A stretch of 13,264 bases of DNA from JBECKQ01 sp040235375 (GTDB taxonomy: Bacteria; Planctomycetota; Phycisphaerae; UBA1845). Under the pieces are notes generated by a model. That model saw only the letters and a list, made by a program, of their open reading frames with translations. It made no database searches and was not told where the DNA came from. Below are positions 5,341 through 13,141 of this stretch, piece after piece. The first letter of the stretch is position 1, and every line of letters begins with the position of its first letter. The stretch is taken from the NCBI GenBank assembly GCA_040235375.1, contig JBECKQ010000005.1, forward strand, positions 1 through 13,264, written 5' to 3'. A program made the translations under genes and the position numbers.

Positions 5341-7014
5341 CTACTCTTCCATTTCGGCGAACAGTTCGGGGTGGCTGCGCTCGAGCATTTCCTGCCGGCT
5401 GCGCTTGGCCTGCGCGTCCCCCCGCTTCGACAACACCTGCCGGGTCAGCAGGTTGAGCGCCACCATCACCACAAGCCCGGTCATGCCGAGACCAAGCGCG
5501 ATCGACCAGTATACGACCGCGCAGACGAAGCCCGTGAACACGGTGGCGATGACGGCGGCCGCGAACCAACTGAACACCACCCAGATCGATCGCGCCAGCT
5601 TCAACGCCGCGTCACCGCGGACGTAGATCTTGTCGCCCATGCCGCTGCCAACGACGGCGGCCACGGTCACGTACGTCGTCGAGACCGGCAGGCCGTAGCT
5701 CGACGCCAGGGCAATCACGCTCGCCGACACGCACATGATCGTGCTCGCTCGCAGGGCGTCGTAGTGCTGCCGCTTGTGCCTCGGGTTGTACTGCGACTCC
5801 GGCGCCAGAGAAACATCCGGCGGTCGTCGCGACGTGATCAGTGAAGCGACGGCGATGCACCACCTCGGCGCGTAGAGGTTGACGCGATCGCTCTGGCTGC
5901 CCATGTTGACCTGCGACTTGGTCACGCGCGCCGCGTTCCTGGTGCGCATGCCCAGGAATATGAGCACGCCGCAGGCCAGCAGCATCCACCAGGGGATAGG
6001 TCTCTGCGTCGCCGCAGCCGTTCCCTTGCTCCAGTTGAACACGATCGGGATTGTCGCCAGGCCCGGACTGGCGCAGTTGGCCAGGTCGTTCTGCCCGAAC
6101 GCCACCGCCATGCAGATCATCCCCAGCACCGCAAGCGCCGGAAAAACTCGCAAGGAAGCCCGCTCTCTGTAGATCCGCACGAGGATGCCGATGGCAATGC
6201 CGAAGACGATCCACATCGTGAACAGAACGATGATGAGTCCGAAGTTGAAATCTCCGGCAACGCCGCTCAGCGAAGTCGGCTCCGCCCAGATGGCCCCTTT
6301 CAGCCACCCATCGAAATGGTCGATGACGAGCCTCAGGTGCCGGACACCCCAGGCTTCCTTGGCCCCTTTGAGGATAAGGAAGTACACGAGCCCCGTGGCC
6401 ATGCCGCCGGCGATCCAGCTTCCCTCGACGCGCATCCTGCGGAGCTCCCCGACGCGATTGCCTATGGCCCCGCGAACGAGTCGCTGGATGAAGAACGAGG
6501 CGAACCCGGCGAGGAAGATCGACACGATGATGGCCGAGACGACCGTGCTCGCTTTCCCCCAGTGGACCACCGGATCCTGGTACCGCCGGATAATCGCGAT
6601 GGCCTGGGAGCCGCCGAGCAGCGCGAAAACAAGGGAGGCCGTCGTGCTCACGGGCATGCCGAACGCGGAGTAGCCGTAGAGCAGAATCGTGTCCACAACG
6701 TACACGGAGACGTAGATCGCAGCGGCTTCTTCCGGCTCGAGGACCGAAGGCGCGAAAATGCCTTTCCGCGCCGTCTCGATGACACCGCTCGAGAGCAACG
6801 CGCCTATGATGGTCGCGATTCCCGCGACCCGCACGGCGCGCTGCCGGGTCATCAGCCGGGCGCCGTAGACGGCGTTGACGAGGTTGGCGCCGTCGTTGCG
6901 GCCGACCTCCACCGAGTCCCAGATCAGCATGGCCAGCGCAAAGATGAGTATCCCGCCCTTGAGGAACCAACCGTGCTCCGGGGAGGCGGCTTGGACGGTC
7001 TGCGCAATCACCAA
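5341..7014 (-). CDS. pit: PiT-family inorganic phosphate permease
   Basis: Low-affinity phosphate (often metal-phosphate):cation symporter in the inner membrane, about 557 residues, near the upper end for bacterial PiT proteins. The internal duplication is visible: each half carries a PHO4 signature (VGRNDGANLVNA at 37-48, FGQNDLANCA at 316-325) and a GMPVSTT/GLPVSTT motif (119-125 and 441-447). Many hydrophobic segments are present, with a soluble loop near 355-420 and a charged C-terminal tail (KRSRQEMLERSHPELFAEMEE). The start is uncertain: no in-frame ATG exists back to the preceding stop. TTG 7014 or GTG 7011 are the usable codons, and a GGAG lies too far upstream of both (about 20 nt). 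An in-frame hydrophobic extension (about 20 residues ending SSALVIAQ) is also plausible. It follows the DUF47 gene by 67 nt, the usual pairing. Confidence 0.92.
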   Translation of the reverse strand: MVIAQTVQAASPEHGWFLKGGILIFALAMLIWDSVEVGRNDGANLVNAVYGARLMTRQRAVRVAGIATIIGALLSSGVIETARKGIFAPSVLEPEEAAAIYVSVYVVDTILLYGYSAFGMPVSTTASLVFALLGGSQAIAIIRRYQDPVVHWGKASTVVSAIIVSIFLAGFASFFIQRLVRGAIGNRVGELRRMRVEGSWIAGGMATGLVYFLILKGAKEAWGVRHLRLVIDHFDGWLKGAIWAEPTSLSGVAGDFNFGLIIVLFTMWIVFGIAIGILVRIYRERASLRVFPALAVLGMICMAVAFGQNDLANCASPGLATIPIVFNWSKGTAAATQRPIPWWMLLACGVLIFLGMRTRNAARVTKSQVNMGSQSDRVNLYAPRWCIAVASLITSRRPPDVSLAPESQYNPRHKRQHYDALRASTIMCVSASVIALASSYGLPVSTTYVTVAAVVGSGMGDKIYVRGDAALKLARSIWVVFSWFAAAVIATVFTGFVCAVVYWSIALGLGMTGLVVMVALNLLTRQVLSKRGDAQAKRSRQEMLERSHPELFAEMEE

Positions 7015-7081
7015 GGCGCTGCTGATGGCGGCGTCTCCGATGAGGATCGGAACCAGCTCAACATGAATAACGATCCGAACT

Positions 7082-7759
7082 CTACCGCGAGGTCAGCATC
7101 CGCCGAACGCGATCTGCCAGACCCTCCGCGTCATTGGCCAACTGGCCGAGTTCGCCGAAGATCTTGAACCAAAGCATGATGTCAACGGGTGAAAGCTCAC
7201 TCTCGAGGGCAAAGAGAGCTTGGGATAGCTTGTATTGGCATCTATCGGATTCCCATTCTGCCTTTTCCACCTCGCCCACATGACCCAGCGCCTTCGTCAC
7301 CGCCTCGGGCGGGAATCCGCTCTCGATCACGGCCCGTAGCTGGTCGGAGACGGCCACCGCCAACTCGCACACGCGCAGGATCTTGTCCACGTAGTCCATC
7401 GCCTGCTCGGTCAGGGCCGAAGGCAGGACCAGCTTACGCTTGATCGTGAGCAGGACGGCCACGTCCTCCGCCTCGTCGGCCATGTCGTCCTGCAGGGTCA
7501 GATGCCCCAGCAGGTCGCCGCGGAAGATGGGCAGGTAGAAGGTCTTGGGGATCGACTGCCGGATTTCGTTCTTGATGATATCCGCCTCGTGCTCGGTCCG
7601 GAAAACCTCCTTGGTCAGGCGCTCGAGCTCGTCGTGATTCGCGTTGCGCAGCGCCTCGAACATCGGCCGGACCAGGTGCACGCACTCCATCACCTTCTTC
7701 ATGTGCTCGTGAAGCGGTTGGAGGGGAGAATGGCGGAACATGTCCACGAAGGTGCCCAT
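7082..7759 (-). CDS. DUF47 family PhoU-like phosphate transport regulator
   Basis: Cytoplasmic all-helical protein of 225 residues, the usual size of DUF47 (TIGR00153) proteins, which are related to PhoU and encoded next to PiT permeases, where they are thought to modulate transport. Matching features: N-terminal FVDMFRHSPLQPLHEHM (4-20), and metal-site-like acidic motifs EHEADIIKNEIR (56-67) and DDMADEAEDV (91-100), then VEKAEWESD (164-172) and a terminal ANDAEGLADRVRRML. The start ATG 7759 is chosen because AGGA lies 8 nt upstream and the family begins here; an in-frame start at 7852 would add 31 residues unlike the family. Same strand as pit and 67 nt before it, so the two are probably cotranscribed. 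Confidence 0.9.
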   Translation of the reverse strand: MGTFVDMFRHSPLQPLHEHMKKVMECVHLVRPMFEALRNANHDELERLTKEVFRTEHEADIIKNEIRQSIPKTFYLPIFRGDLLGHLTLQDDMADEAEDVAVLLTIKRKLVLPSALTEQAMDYVDKILRVCELAVAVSDQLRAVIESGFPPEAVTKALGHVGEVEKAEWESDRCQYKLSQALFALESELSPVDIMLWFKIFGELGQLANDAEGLADRVRRMLTSR

Positions 7760-7843
7760 CGTGCCCGTCCTGAAACGGCCGATTTCCGCGGCGGCCACCC
7801 CATCCGGCGCTCGCCGCTCGCTGACCCGCAACACTACCGCGAT

Positions 7844-7872
7844 TTTGTACAAGCCCGAGGCCGGTATTGCAA
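7844..7872 (-). promoter_or_regulatory. candidate promoter for the DUF47-pit operon
   Basis: Minus-strand TTGCAA (7872-7867), 17-nt spacer, TACAAA (7849-7844). Spacing is ideal but each hexamer matches at four of six positions. It would give a leader of roughly 75-80 nt. No Pho-box-like direct repeat was recognised nearby. Confidence 0.35.
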
Positions 7873-7915
7873 TCCCGCGGCGCGGTTTTCAGATGGACCG
7901 CCGGCCGCTGCCGCT

Positions 7916-7944
7916 TTGGCATATTCGGAGCCGGGCGATATACT
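7916..7944 (+). promoter_or_regulatory. sigma70-type promoter for the He_PIG-MFS-ClC gene set
   Basis: TTGGCA (7916-7921), exactly 17 nt, TATACT (7939-7944): both hexamers match the consensus at five of six positions. Predicted transcription start is near 7951, giving a long leader of about 145 nt before ATG 8097. Confidence 0.55.
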
Positions 7945-8096
7945 TCGCGATTCTGCCGGGTGCACTGCGTCACGCGGTGTGCGACACCCGCCGGAGCGTT
8001 TTCGGAGCGAGCTTGCCAAAGTGCTCCTAGTCCGCAGGCTGCGCGTCGCAGTCCCGTGCTGCGACGGTGGCTGCTTCACGATCTCTTAACACAGCA

Positions 8097-9497
8097 ATGC
8101 GCGAATTCTGCTGGTCGCTATCGAAAGAAGAGAATCCGGACGTCATTCTCCGCCTGCACGGCAGCGGATGGATCGGCCATAAGACACTGCTGGCCTGCCA
8201 GCGGCTGATCTTCGAGCGCGGCTGGTTCCAGGGCATCGAATGCCGATTCACCCACCCGGACACCGGCGATCGACTTCTGCTGCGCTGCGTGCGCGTTGAT
8301 GGCACGGCGCAGTGGCGTCCGGCGCTGTTCTGCCACGGCAAAGAGGTGCCCGAACTCACCGGCGTCGAGCCTCCGCCTGCGGCGAAGAGACCGCGCTCGA
8401 TCGCGGTCGTTACCGGGTTGACATACTTGTGCATGCTGATGGCGGTCATCATGCTCCCGTCAATCCGGTCGATTCTCGATGCCCTCTACCTCCAGCACGC
8501 GGACCGCAAGTTCGTGCTGACCGCCACGGAGCCCAACCTGCCCGCGGGCGCCCTGACCATCGGACCGCAGGATCTTCCGCCGGCCACGCAAGGGCAGCTC
8601 TACCACGCGCAACTCCACGCCACGGGCGGCACGCCGCCGTATCACTGGGCGCCGATCAAGAAGAGCTGGCCGGCCGGCATGACGCTCGACCCGGTTTCCG
8701 GAGAGCTGACCTACACGCCGCCCAATCGTTACGACTCCATCGGGAGCTTCCAGTTGCAGGATGCCGCGGGCGCCACGGCCGATGGCGCCTTTGCGATCGT
8801 CGTTCGCCCGGCGAAACTGCTCAACAAGAACTGGCCACGGATCGACACCGTGCGCCTGCCGCCGGCGGTCTACGGCGATCCATACGAGTACCAGCTCGAC
8901 GGCACTGGCGGTGTTCCGCCATACCACTGGGAGAAGCTGACCGGCGAACTGCCGAGCGGTGTGAGCATCAACAAGTCCAGCGGCGCGATCTCGGGCACGC
9001 CCGAGCCGCAGGCCCGCTTCAAGCTCGAAGCATCCATGAAGGAGCAGTTGAAGGCAGGCATGGTGGGCGAGCCGCTGCGAATAGCGCTTGCCGACCAGGG
9101 GCTGATTCTCTCGGGCGCCGCGCGGATTTCGCTGGCGGAAGAGGGGCCGGGCTGGCTCATCACGAGTGGTGACCACCGCTACCTGGTCACCAGCGCGGCG
9201 GATCATTTGCAGTTGTCCGATTATGCGGGCTACTACCCGTTCACCGCGCGGCTGATCGACAGCGAGTACAACTGGACGCAGGATGTCGTCCCCTGGGTGA
9301 TCCCCTTTGTCGTGACCGCGGTCTGCCTGCTCGGATTCTGGAACATGCGCAGGTGGGGCGTCGCGCTCTACGTCCCCTGTATTGTTGGAGAGATCATCGT
9401 GGCCGCCGTCGGCCTGCTTCCGATTGCGATCATTGCGATCGTGCTCCAATCCTTGATTAGTCTGGTAGGCATCGCGAATTACGGACGAATGTACTGA
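8097..9497 (+). CDS. multi-pass membrane protein with two putative Ig-like (He_PIG) repeats
   Basis: Function not recognised; 466 residues. Order of parts: a soluble N-terminal domain (about 1-95, opening MREFCWSLSKEEN and containing HGSGWIGHK), one membrane helix (about 101-122), then an outside or periplasmic region with two similar repeats, TGGTPPYHW...SGELTYTPP (about 156-228) and TGGVPPYHW...SGAISGTPE (about 240-313), the hallmark of putative-Ig He_PIG folds. A further unassigned segment (about 315-385) precedes two or three membrane helices near the C-terminus (about 388-460). No signal peptide. The start is ATG 8097 although no good Shine-Dalgarno is present; GTG 8067 would add ten residues. 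One nucleotide separates its stop from the next gene, so the two are surely cotranscribed and may be translationally coupled; a role as partner of that transporter is inference. Confidence 0.8.
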   Translation: MREFCWSLSKEENPDVILRLHGSGWIGHKTLLACQRLIFERGWFQGIECRFTHPDTGDRLLLRCVRVDGTAQWRPALFCHGKEVPELTGVEPPPAAKRPRSIAVVTGLTYLCMLMAVIMLPSIRSILDALYLQHADRKFVLTATEPNLPAGALTIGPQDLPPATQGQLYHAQLHATGGTPPYHWAPIKKSWPAGMTLDPVSGELTYTPPNRYDSIGSFQLQDAAGATADGAFAIVVRPAKLLNKNWPRIDTVRLPPAVYGDPYEYQLDGTGGVPPYHWEKLTGELPSGVSINKSSGAISGTPEPQARFKLEASMKEQLKAGMVGEPLRIALADQGLILSGAARISLAEEGPGWLITSGDHRYLVTSAADHLQLSDYAGYYPFTARLIDSEYNWTQDVVPWVIPFVVTAVCLLGFWNMRRWGVALYVPCIVGEIIVAAVGLLPIAIIAIVLQSLISLVGIANYGRMY

Positions 9498-9498
9498 C

Positions 9499-10959
9499 AT
9501 GCAGGTTGAGACCAACCAGCACGATGTTGGCACTGCGGTGGATGAAGAGAGGCCGCGATCTGTACCTGAACCGACCGGTCTGGGGGGGCCGCCGGCCTAT
9601 CCACCCGGCTTCCGTGCCCGGCGGGGCATGAACTGGTTCATGCTCGGGCTGCAATATGCTTCGTTCTACACCTGCCGATACAACATTTCCGTCGCGGCGC
9701 CGCGGATACTGAACCAGTTCGGGTTCAACAACGCGCAGTACGGCCTTATCAACTCGTCGCGGCACCTGTGCTACGCCTTCGGCCAGTTGTTCAACGGCCT
9801 GCTCACCGACAAGCTGGGTGGCAAGCAGGCCATGGCCATCGGCGCCGTGCTCACCATCATCCTCAACGTCGCCTTCGGCATGGCGTCCTTCGCCGGCGCC
9901 GGCAGCGTGCTCATGCTGTTCATCATCATCCGCGGAAGCGACGGCTACGCCCAGGCGTTCGGCGCACCGGGCATGATCAAGGTGAACACGGCGTGGTTTC
10001 CCCGGGCGGAGCGCGGCCGTTTCGCCGGCATTTTCGGGCTGATGATCCAGCTCGGGCAGATCACGATCTTCACGCTGGGGCCGCTGCTGCTCGCCGGCGT
10101 CTCGATCAGCCTGATTTTCGTCACGCTGCGCATTCCCGCGGATGACTGGCGGTGGTTGTTCTGGATCCCGCCGATCCTCGTCGGCGTCGTCGTTATATTC
10201 ATGTACCTGATCGTGCGCAACGACCCGGAGGACGCGGGCTACCACGTTCCGCACGCCGCCGGCGAGGAGCACGCCCAGGCGGACGCCGAAGAGAAGATCC
10301 CCCTCGGCGTCGTCTTTCGGACGATCGTCTCCAAGAAGATGGTGTGGATCACGGCTGCGGCCTACTTCTGCACGGGTGCGGTGCGGACGGCGCAGTACGA
10401 CTGGTGGGTGCTGTACTTCGATCGGGAATGGGGCCTCGACATCAAGGTCTCCACCCTGCTGATCATCATCGCCGCGCTTTTGCCGATCACCGCCTTCATC
10501 GGCTCGATCGGCAGCGGATTCATTTCCGACCTGCTGTTCAAGGGCAAACGCGCTCCCGTGGCAATGGGGCTTTACGCTCTGGAGTCGGCCGTGATTCTTT
10601 CGGGCGCGATTCTGCTGACGAACCCTGCGATCGCCAGTGCCCCCCTCGCGGCACTCGTGATGATTCTGATATCATTGACCTGTAATTCGACGCACTCCAT
10701 TCTGGGCACGGCGGCCGCCATGGACCTGGGCGGCAAGAAGATGGCCGGCTTCGCCTCGGGCGTGATCGACTCCTTCCAGTACTTCGGCGCGTCGTTCGCC
10801 GGTTTCGGCCTGGGCAGGCTGATCGACTATGCGATTGCCAACTGGAAAATCGGCTGGGGCGCCTGGTTCTACTTCATGCTGCCTTTCAGCGTCATGGGCA
10901 TGCTGCTCATGACTTATGTGTGGTACAGGACGCGCGGGCGCGAGGTGACGGCGGCGTAG
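9499..10959 (+). CDS. MFS transporter, organophosphate:phosphate antiporter (GlpT/UhpT-like) family
   Basis: Twelve-helix inner-membrane carrier of 486 residues, as expected for the OPA family, whose members exchange sugar phosphates or glycerol-3-phosphate for inorganic phosphate. Visible signatures: YASFYTCRYNISVAAP (53-68), YAFGQLFNGLLTDKLGGK (92-109), and AVRTAQYDWWVLYF (294-307), which parallels the GlpT segment R-Y-x-x-x-D-W. Arg60 and Arg296 therefore occupy the positions of the two phosphate-binding arginines of GlpT (Arg45, Arg269). GFISDLLFKGKRAP follows, the family's second-half loop. The first 42 residues are a charged, proline-rich cytoplasmic extension. The substrate cannot be named from sequence alone. 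The ATG lies one nucleotide after the upstream stop, with no strong ribosome binding site. The proximity to PiT/DUF47 fits phosphate metabolism. Confidence 0.88.
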   Translation: MQVETNQHDVGTAVDEERPRSVPEPTGLGGPPAYPPGFRARRGMNWFMLGLQYASFYTCRYNISVAAPRILNQFGFNNAQYGLINSSRHLCYAFGQLFNGLLTDKLGGKQAMAIGAVLTIILNVAFGMASFAGAGSVLMLFIIIRGSDGYAQAFGAPGMIKVNTAWFPRAERGRFAGIFGLMIQLGQITIFTLGPLLLAGVSISLIFVTLRIPADDWRWLFWIPPILVGVVVIFMYLIVRNDPEDAGYHVPHAAGEEHAQADAEEKIPLGVVFRTIVSKKMVWITAAAYFCTGAVRTAQYDWWVLYFDREWGLDIKVSTLLIIIAALLPITAFIGSIGSGFISDLLFKGKRAPVAMGLYALESAVILSGAILLTNPAIASAPLAALVMILISLTCNSTHSILGTAAAMDLGGKKMAGFASGVIDSFQYFGASFAGFGLGRLIDYAIANWKIGWGAWFYFMLPFSVMGMLLMTYVWYRTRGREVTAA

Positions 10960-11011
10960 GCCGGCGCCTGCAACTGATGCAAAGACCGGTCGGGCCAATC
11001 CCATCGCGGAC

Positions 11012-13141
11012 ATGTCGCTCTTGAAAACGGCATTCTTACAGCCTCGCCTCCTTCAAGCTCTGCCGCGGCCGGCGGTCAAGTGGGTCCGTCTGTTCACGAT
11101 CGCGGTCCTGGTCGGCGTGGTGTCCGGTCTGGCCACCGCGGCCGTCGAGTTCGGCCTGCACAACGGGTCGAGGCACATCGTCGGACGCATCGTCAACCCG
11201 GGGATGCCCGCCGTACTTGACTTTCATTGGCCGCTTCTCGTCCTGCCGGCGCTCGGTGGTTTGCTGTCCGGCCTGCTCATTCGATTCTTCTGCCCGACTG
11301 CGGTCGGACACGGCACGGAAACGCTGGTGCGGGCATTCCATCATCAGGGCGGCGCCCTTCCGCTCAGGGGGCCGGCAGTGAAAGCGCTGGCCGCGATCGG
11401 CGTGATCTCCAGCGGCGGCTCGGCCGGCCCCGAAGGGCCCGTCGCCGCCCTCGGCGCCGCCATCGGTTCGTCGATGGGGGGGTTGTTCACCCTGACGCCG
11501 CGCGAGCGGCGGATCATGCTTGTCGCAGGCTGCGGCGCGGGCATCGGGGCGATATTCCAGAGCCCGATGGGCGGCGCCCTGTTCGCCGCGAGCGTCATGT
11601 ATCGCGAACCGGATTTCGAGTCCGAAGCCATCGTCCCCGCGTTCATTGCTTCGGTGATCGGCTACTCGACGTACATGCCGTTCTACGGAATGAAATTCCC
11701 GCTGCTGGGCGGGGCGACGGGCTTTCACTTCCGGTCGCCGTACGAGCTGATTCCCTATGCCGTCCTCGGCGTGGTCTGCGCGGGCTACTGCATTCTGCTG
11801 CACATGTCGCTGAGCTTTGTCGAGAGACGGCCGCTGCGTGCCTTTCACCTTCCCCGCTGGCTGGCGCCGGCCGTCGGCGGTCTGGCGACCGGGGCCATCG
11901 CCTGCGTGATTCCGCAGGTGATGGACTGGCGTTACGACTTCATCAACAACGCCATGTCCGGCGTGATACAGGAGGCCCTGTCGGAGACGCAGGCGTGGCA
12001 CCCGGTCCTGCTGTTCGCCGGCGTGGGGATCGCCAAGTGCCTGGCGACCGGTTTCACCGTCGGATCCGGGGCGTCGGGCGGACTGCTCGGACCGAGCGTG
12101 TTCATTGGCGGGGCGGCGGGAGCATTTGTCGGCGTGCTGTTCGAGGCGCTGTGGCCCGGGGCCTTTCCTCCTTCGACGCGCTTGGCGCTGGTGCCCGTCG
12201 GCATGGCCGGCGTGTTGTCGGCGACCATGCGCTCGCCTTTGGCGGCGATCGTCATGGCCGCGGAAATGACCGGCAGCTACGGCCTGTTCGTGCCCTCCAT
12301 GCTCGTGTGTGTCAGTTCGTACGTCATCGGTCGCCGGTGGGGCCTGAACCGCGAGCAGCTTGGCACGGCCGCGGACTCTCCGACGCACGCCGGCGACACC
12401 ATCGTCCACATGCTCGAGAACTGGCACGTCCGCGACTTCCTGCAGCACGATTGGGCGCAGACGATCGCCCCCGACGCAACCTTGCGGGAGATCGTGAGCC
12501 GCGTGCAGCCCGGCACGCGACCGGTGTTCGCGGTGGTCGACGGCCGGCGCATCGTCGGCATCGTGTCACTCCCTGACATCGAAGAGATCATGAGTGACGA
12601 GGCCGTCTCCGACGCCGTCATCGCCGCGGACATCATGAACGAGGACATCAGCACGGTCCATCCCGACGACGACGTGTACTACGCGCTGACGCGCATGGCG
12701 CGCAACAACCACATCGTCATGCCCGTCGTATCGCGCGGAGATTCGTCCGTGTATCTGGGCATGTTCGCGCGGAACGACGTGTACGACCGCGTCCGGCAGC
12801 AGATGGAGAAGCTGCGCAAGGACCTGCTGGCCGAGCACACCGGCCTAGCGGCGATCGAGCATGAAGAGCAGTTGCATCAGCTCGTGATGGGCGTGTCTAC
12901 GCCGAAGAGGGACATGATTCAGCGACTGCTCGTGCCCATGCAGGTTGTCGGGCAATCGCTGCGCGAGGCGGATTTCCGCCGGCGTTTCGGCGTGCAGGTG
13001 ATCGCCGTCGAGCAGCCCGACGGCTCGATGCAGTGTCCGCCGGATCCCGACGCTCCGCTGCGAACCAATCAGCGCCTCGTCGCGATCGTGTTCGAACGGC
13101 CCGAAACCGAAGCCCCCCAGCCCGACGCCGACACGGACTAG
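11012..13141 (+). CDS. ClC-family chloride channel/antiporter with CBS pair and RCK_C domain
   Basis: Inner-membrane anion channel or anion/proton antiporter of 709 residues. The ClC membrane domain covers about 20-445, with the gating glutamate in GSAGPEGP (Glu141), GAGIGAIFQSPMGGALFA (176-193), GSGASGGLLGPSVFIGG (351-367) and PLAAIVMAAEMTGSY (409-423). A CBS pair (about 474-595), often a nucleotide sensor, and a C-terminal TrkA-C/RCK_C domain (about 625-695) follow, so ligand regulation is likely. Oddities: the central anion-site motif GSGIP is GHGTE (99-103), and the residue aligning with the inner-gate tyrosine appears to be Asn446 in WGLNREQ. Transport specificity may therefore differ from chloride. 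The gene starts 52 nt after the MFS gene on the same strand; the ATG has only a weak ribosome binding site. Family assignment is secure. Confidence 0.93.
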   Translation: MSLLKTAFLQPRLLQALPRPAVKWVRLFTIAVLVGVVSGLATAAVEFGLHNGSRHIVGRIVNPGMPAVLDFHWPLLVLPALGGLLSGLLIRFFCPTAVGHGTETLVRAFHHQGGALPLRGPAVKALAAIGVISSGGSAGPEGPVAALGAAIGSSMGGLFTLTPRERRIMLVAGCGAGIGAIFQSPMGGALFAASVMYREPDFESEAIVPAFIASVIGYSTYMPFYGMKFPLLGGATGFHFRSPYELIPYAVLGVVCAGYCILLHMSLSFVERRPLRAFHLPRWLAPAVGGLATGAIACVIPQVMDWRYDFINNAMSGVIQEALSETQAWHPVLLFAGVGIAKCLATGFTVGSGASGGLLGPSVFIGGAAGAFVGVLFEALWPGAFPPSTRLALVPVGMAGVLSATMRSPLAAIVMAAEMTGSYGLFVPSMLVCVSSYVIGRRWGLNREQLGTAADSPTHAGDTIVHMLENWHVRDFLQHDWAQTIAPDATLREIVSRVQPGTRPVFAVVDGRRIVGIVSLPDIEEIMSDEAVSDAVIAADIMNEDISTVHPDDDVYYALTRMARNNHIVMPVVSRGDSSVYLGMFARNDVYDRVRQQMEKLRKDLLAEHTGLAAIEHEEQLHQLVMGVSTPKRDMIQRLLVPMQVVGQSLREADFRRRFGVQVIAVEQPDGSMQCPPDPDAPLRTNQRLVAIVFERPETEAPQPDADTD

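Larger units (their letters stand above)
7760..8096. other. divergent regulatory region between the phosphate operon and the membrane-protein operon
   Basis: A 337-nt gap serving two divergent transcription units. It holds a plus-strand promoter (7916-7944) and a weaker minus-strand one (7844-7872), whose outer edges are 43 nt apart. Small open frames exist but show no family resemblance. No operator, riboswitch or RNA gene could be identified. Confidence 0.5.

Noticed and set aside
4297..5844. 515-residue plus-strand frame across the zinc-ribbon and pit genes
   Set aside because: Out-of-frame shadow spanning two convergent real genes and the inverted repeat.
11036..12448. 470-residue minus-strand frame within the ClC gene
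   Set aside because: Antisense shadow rich in Arg/Gly/His/Asp; the plus strand encodes an unbroken ClC protein.
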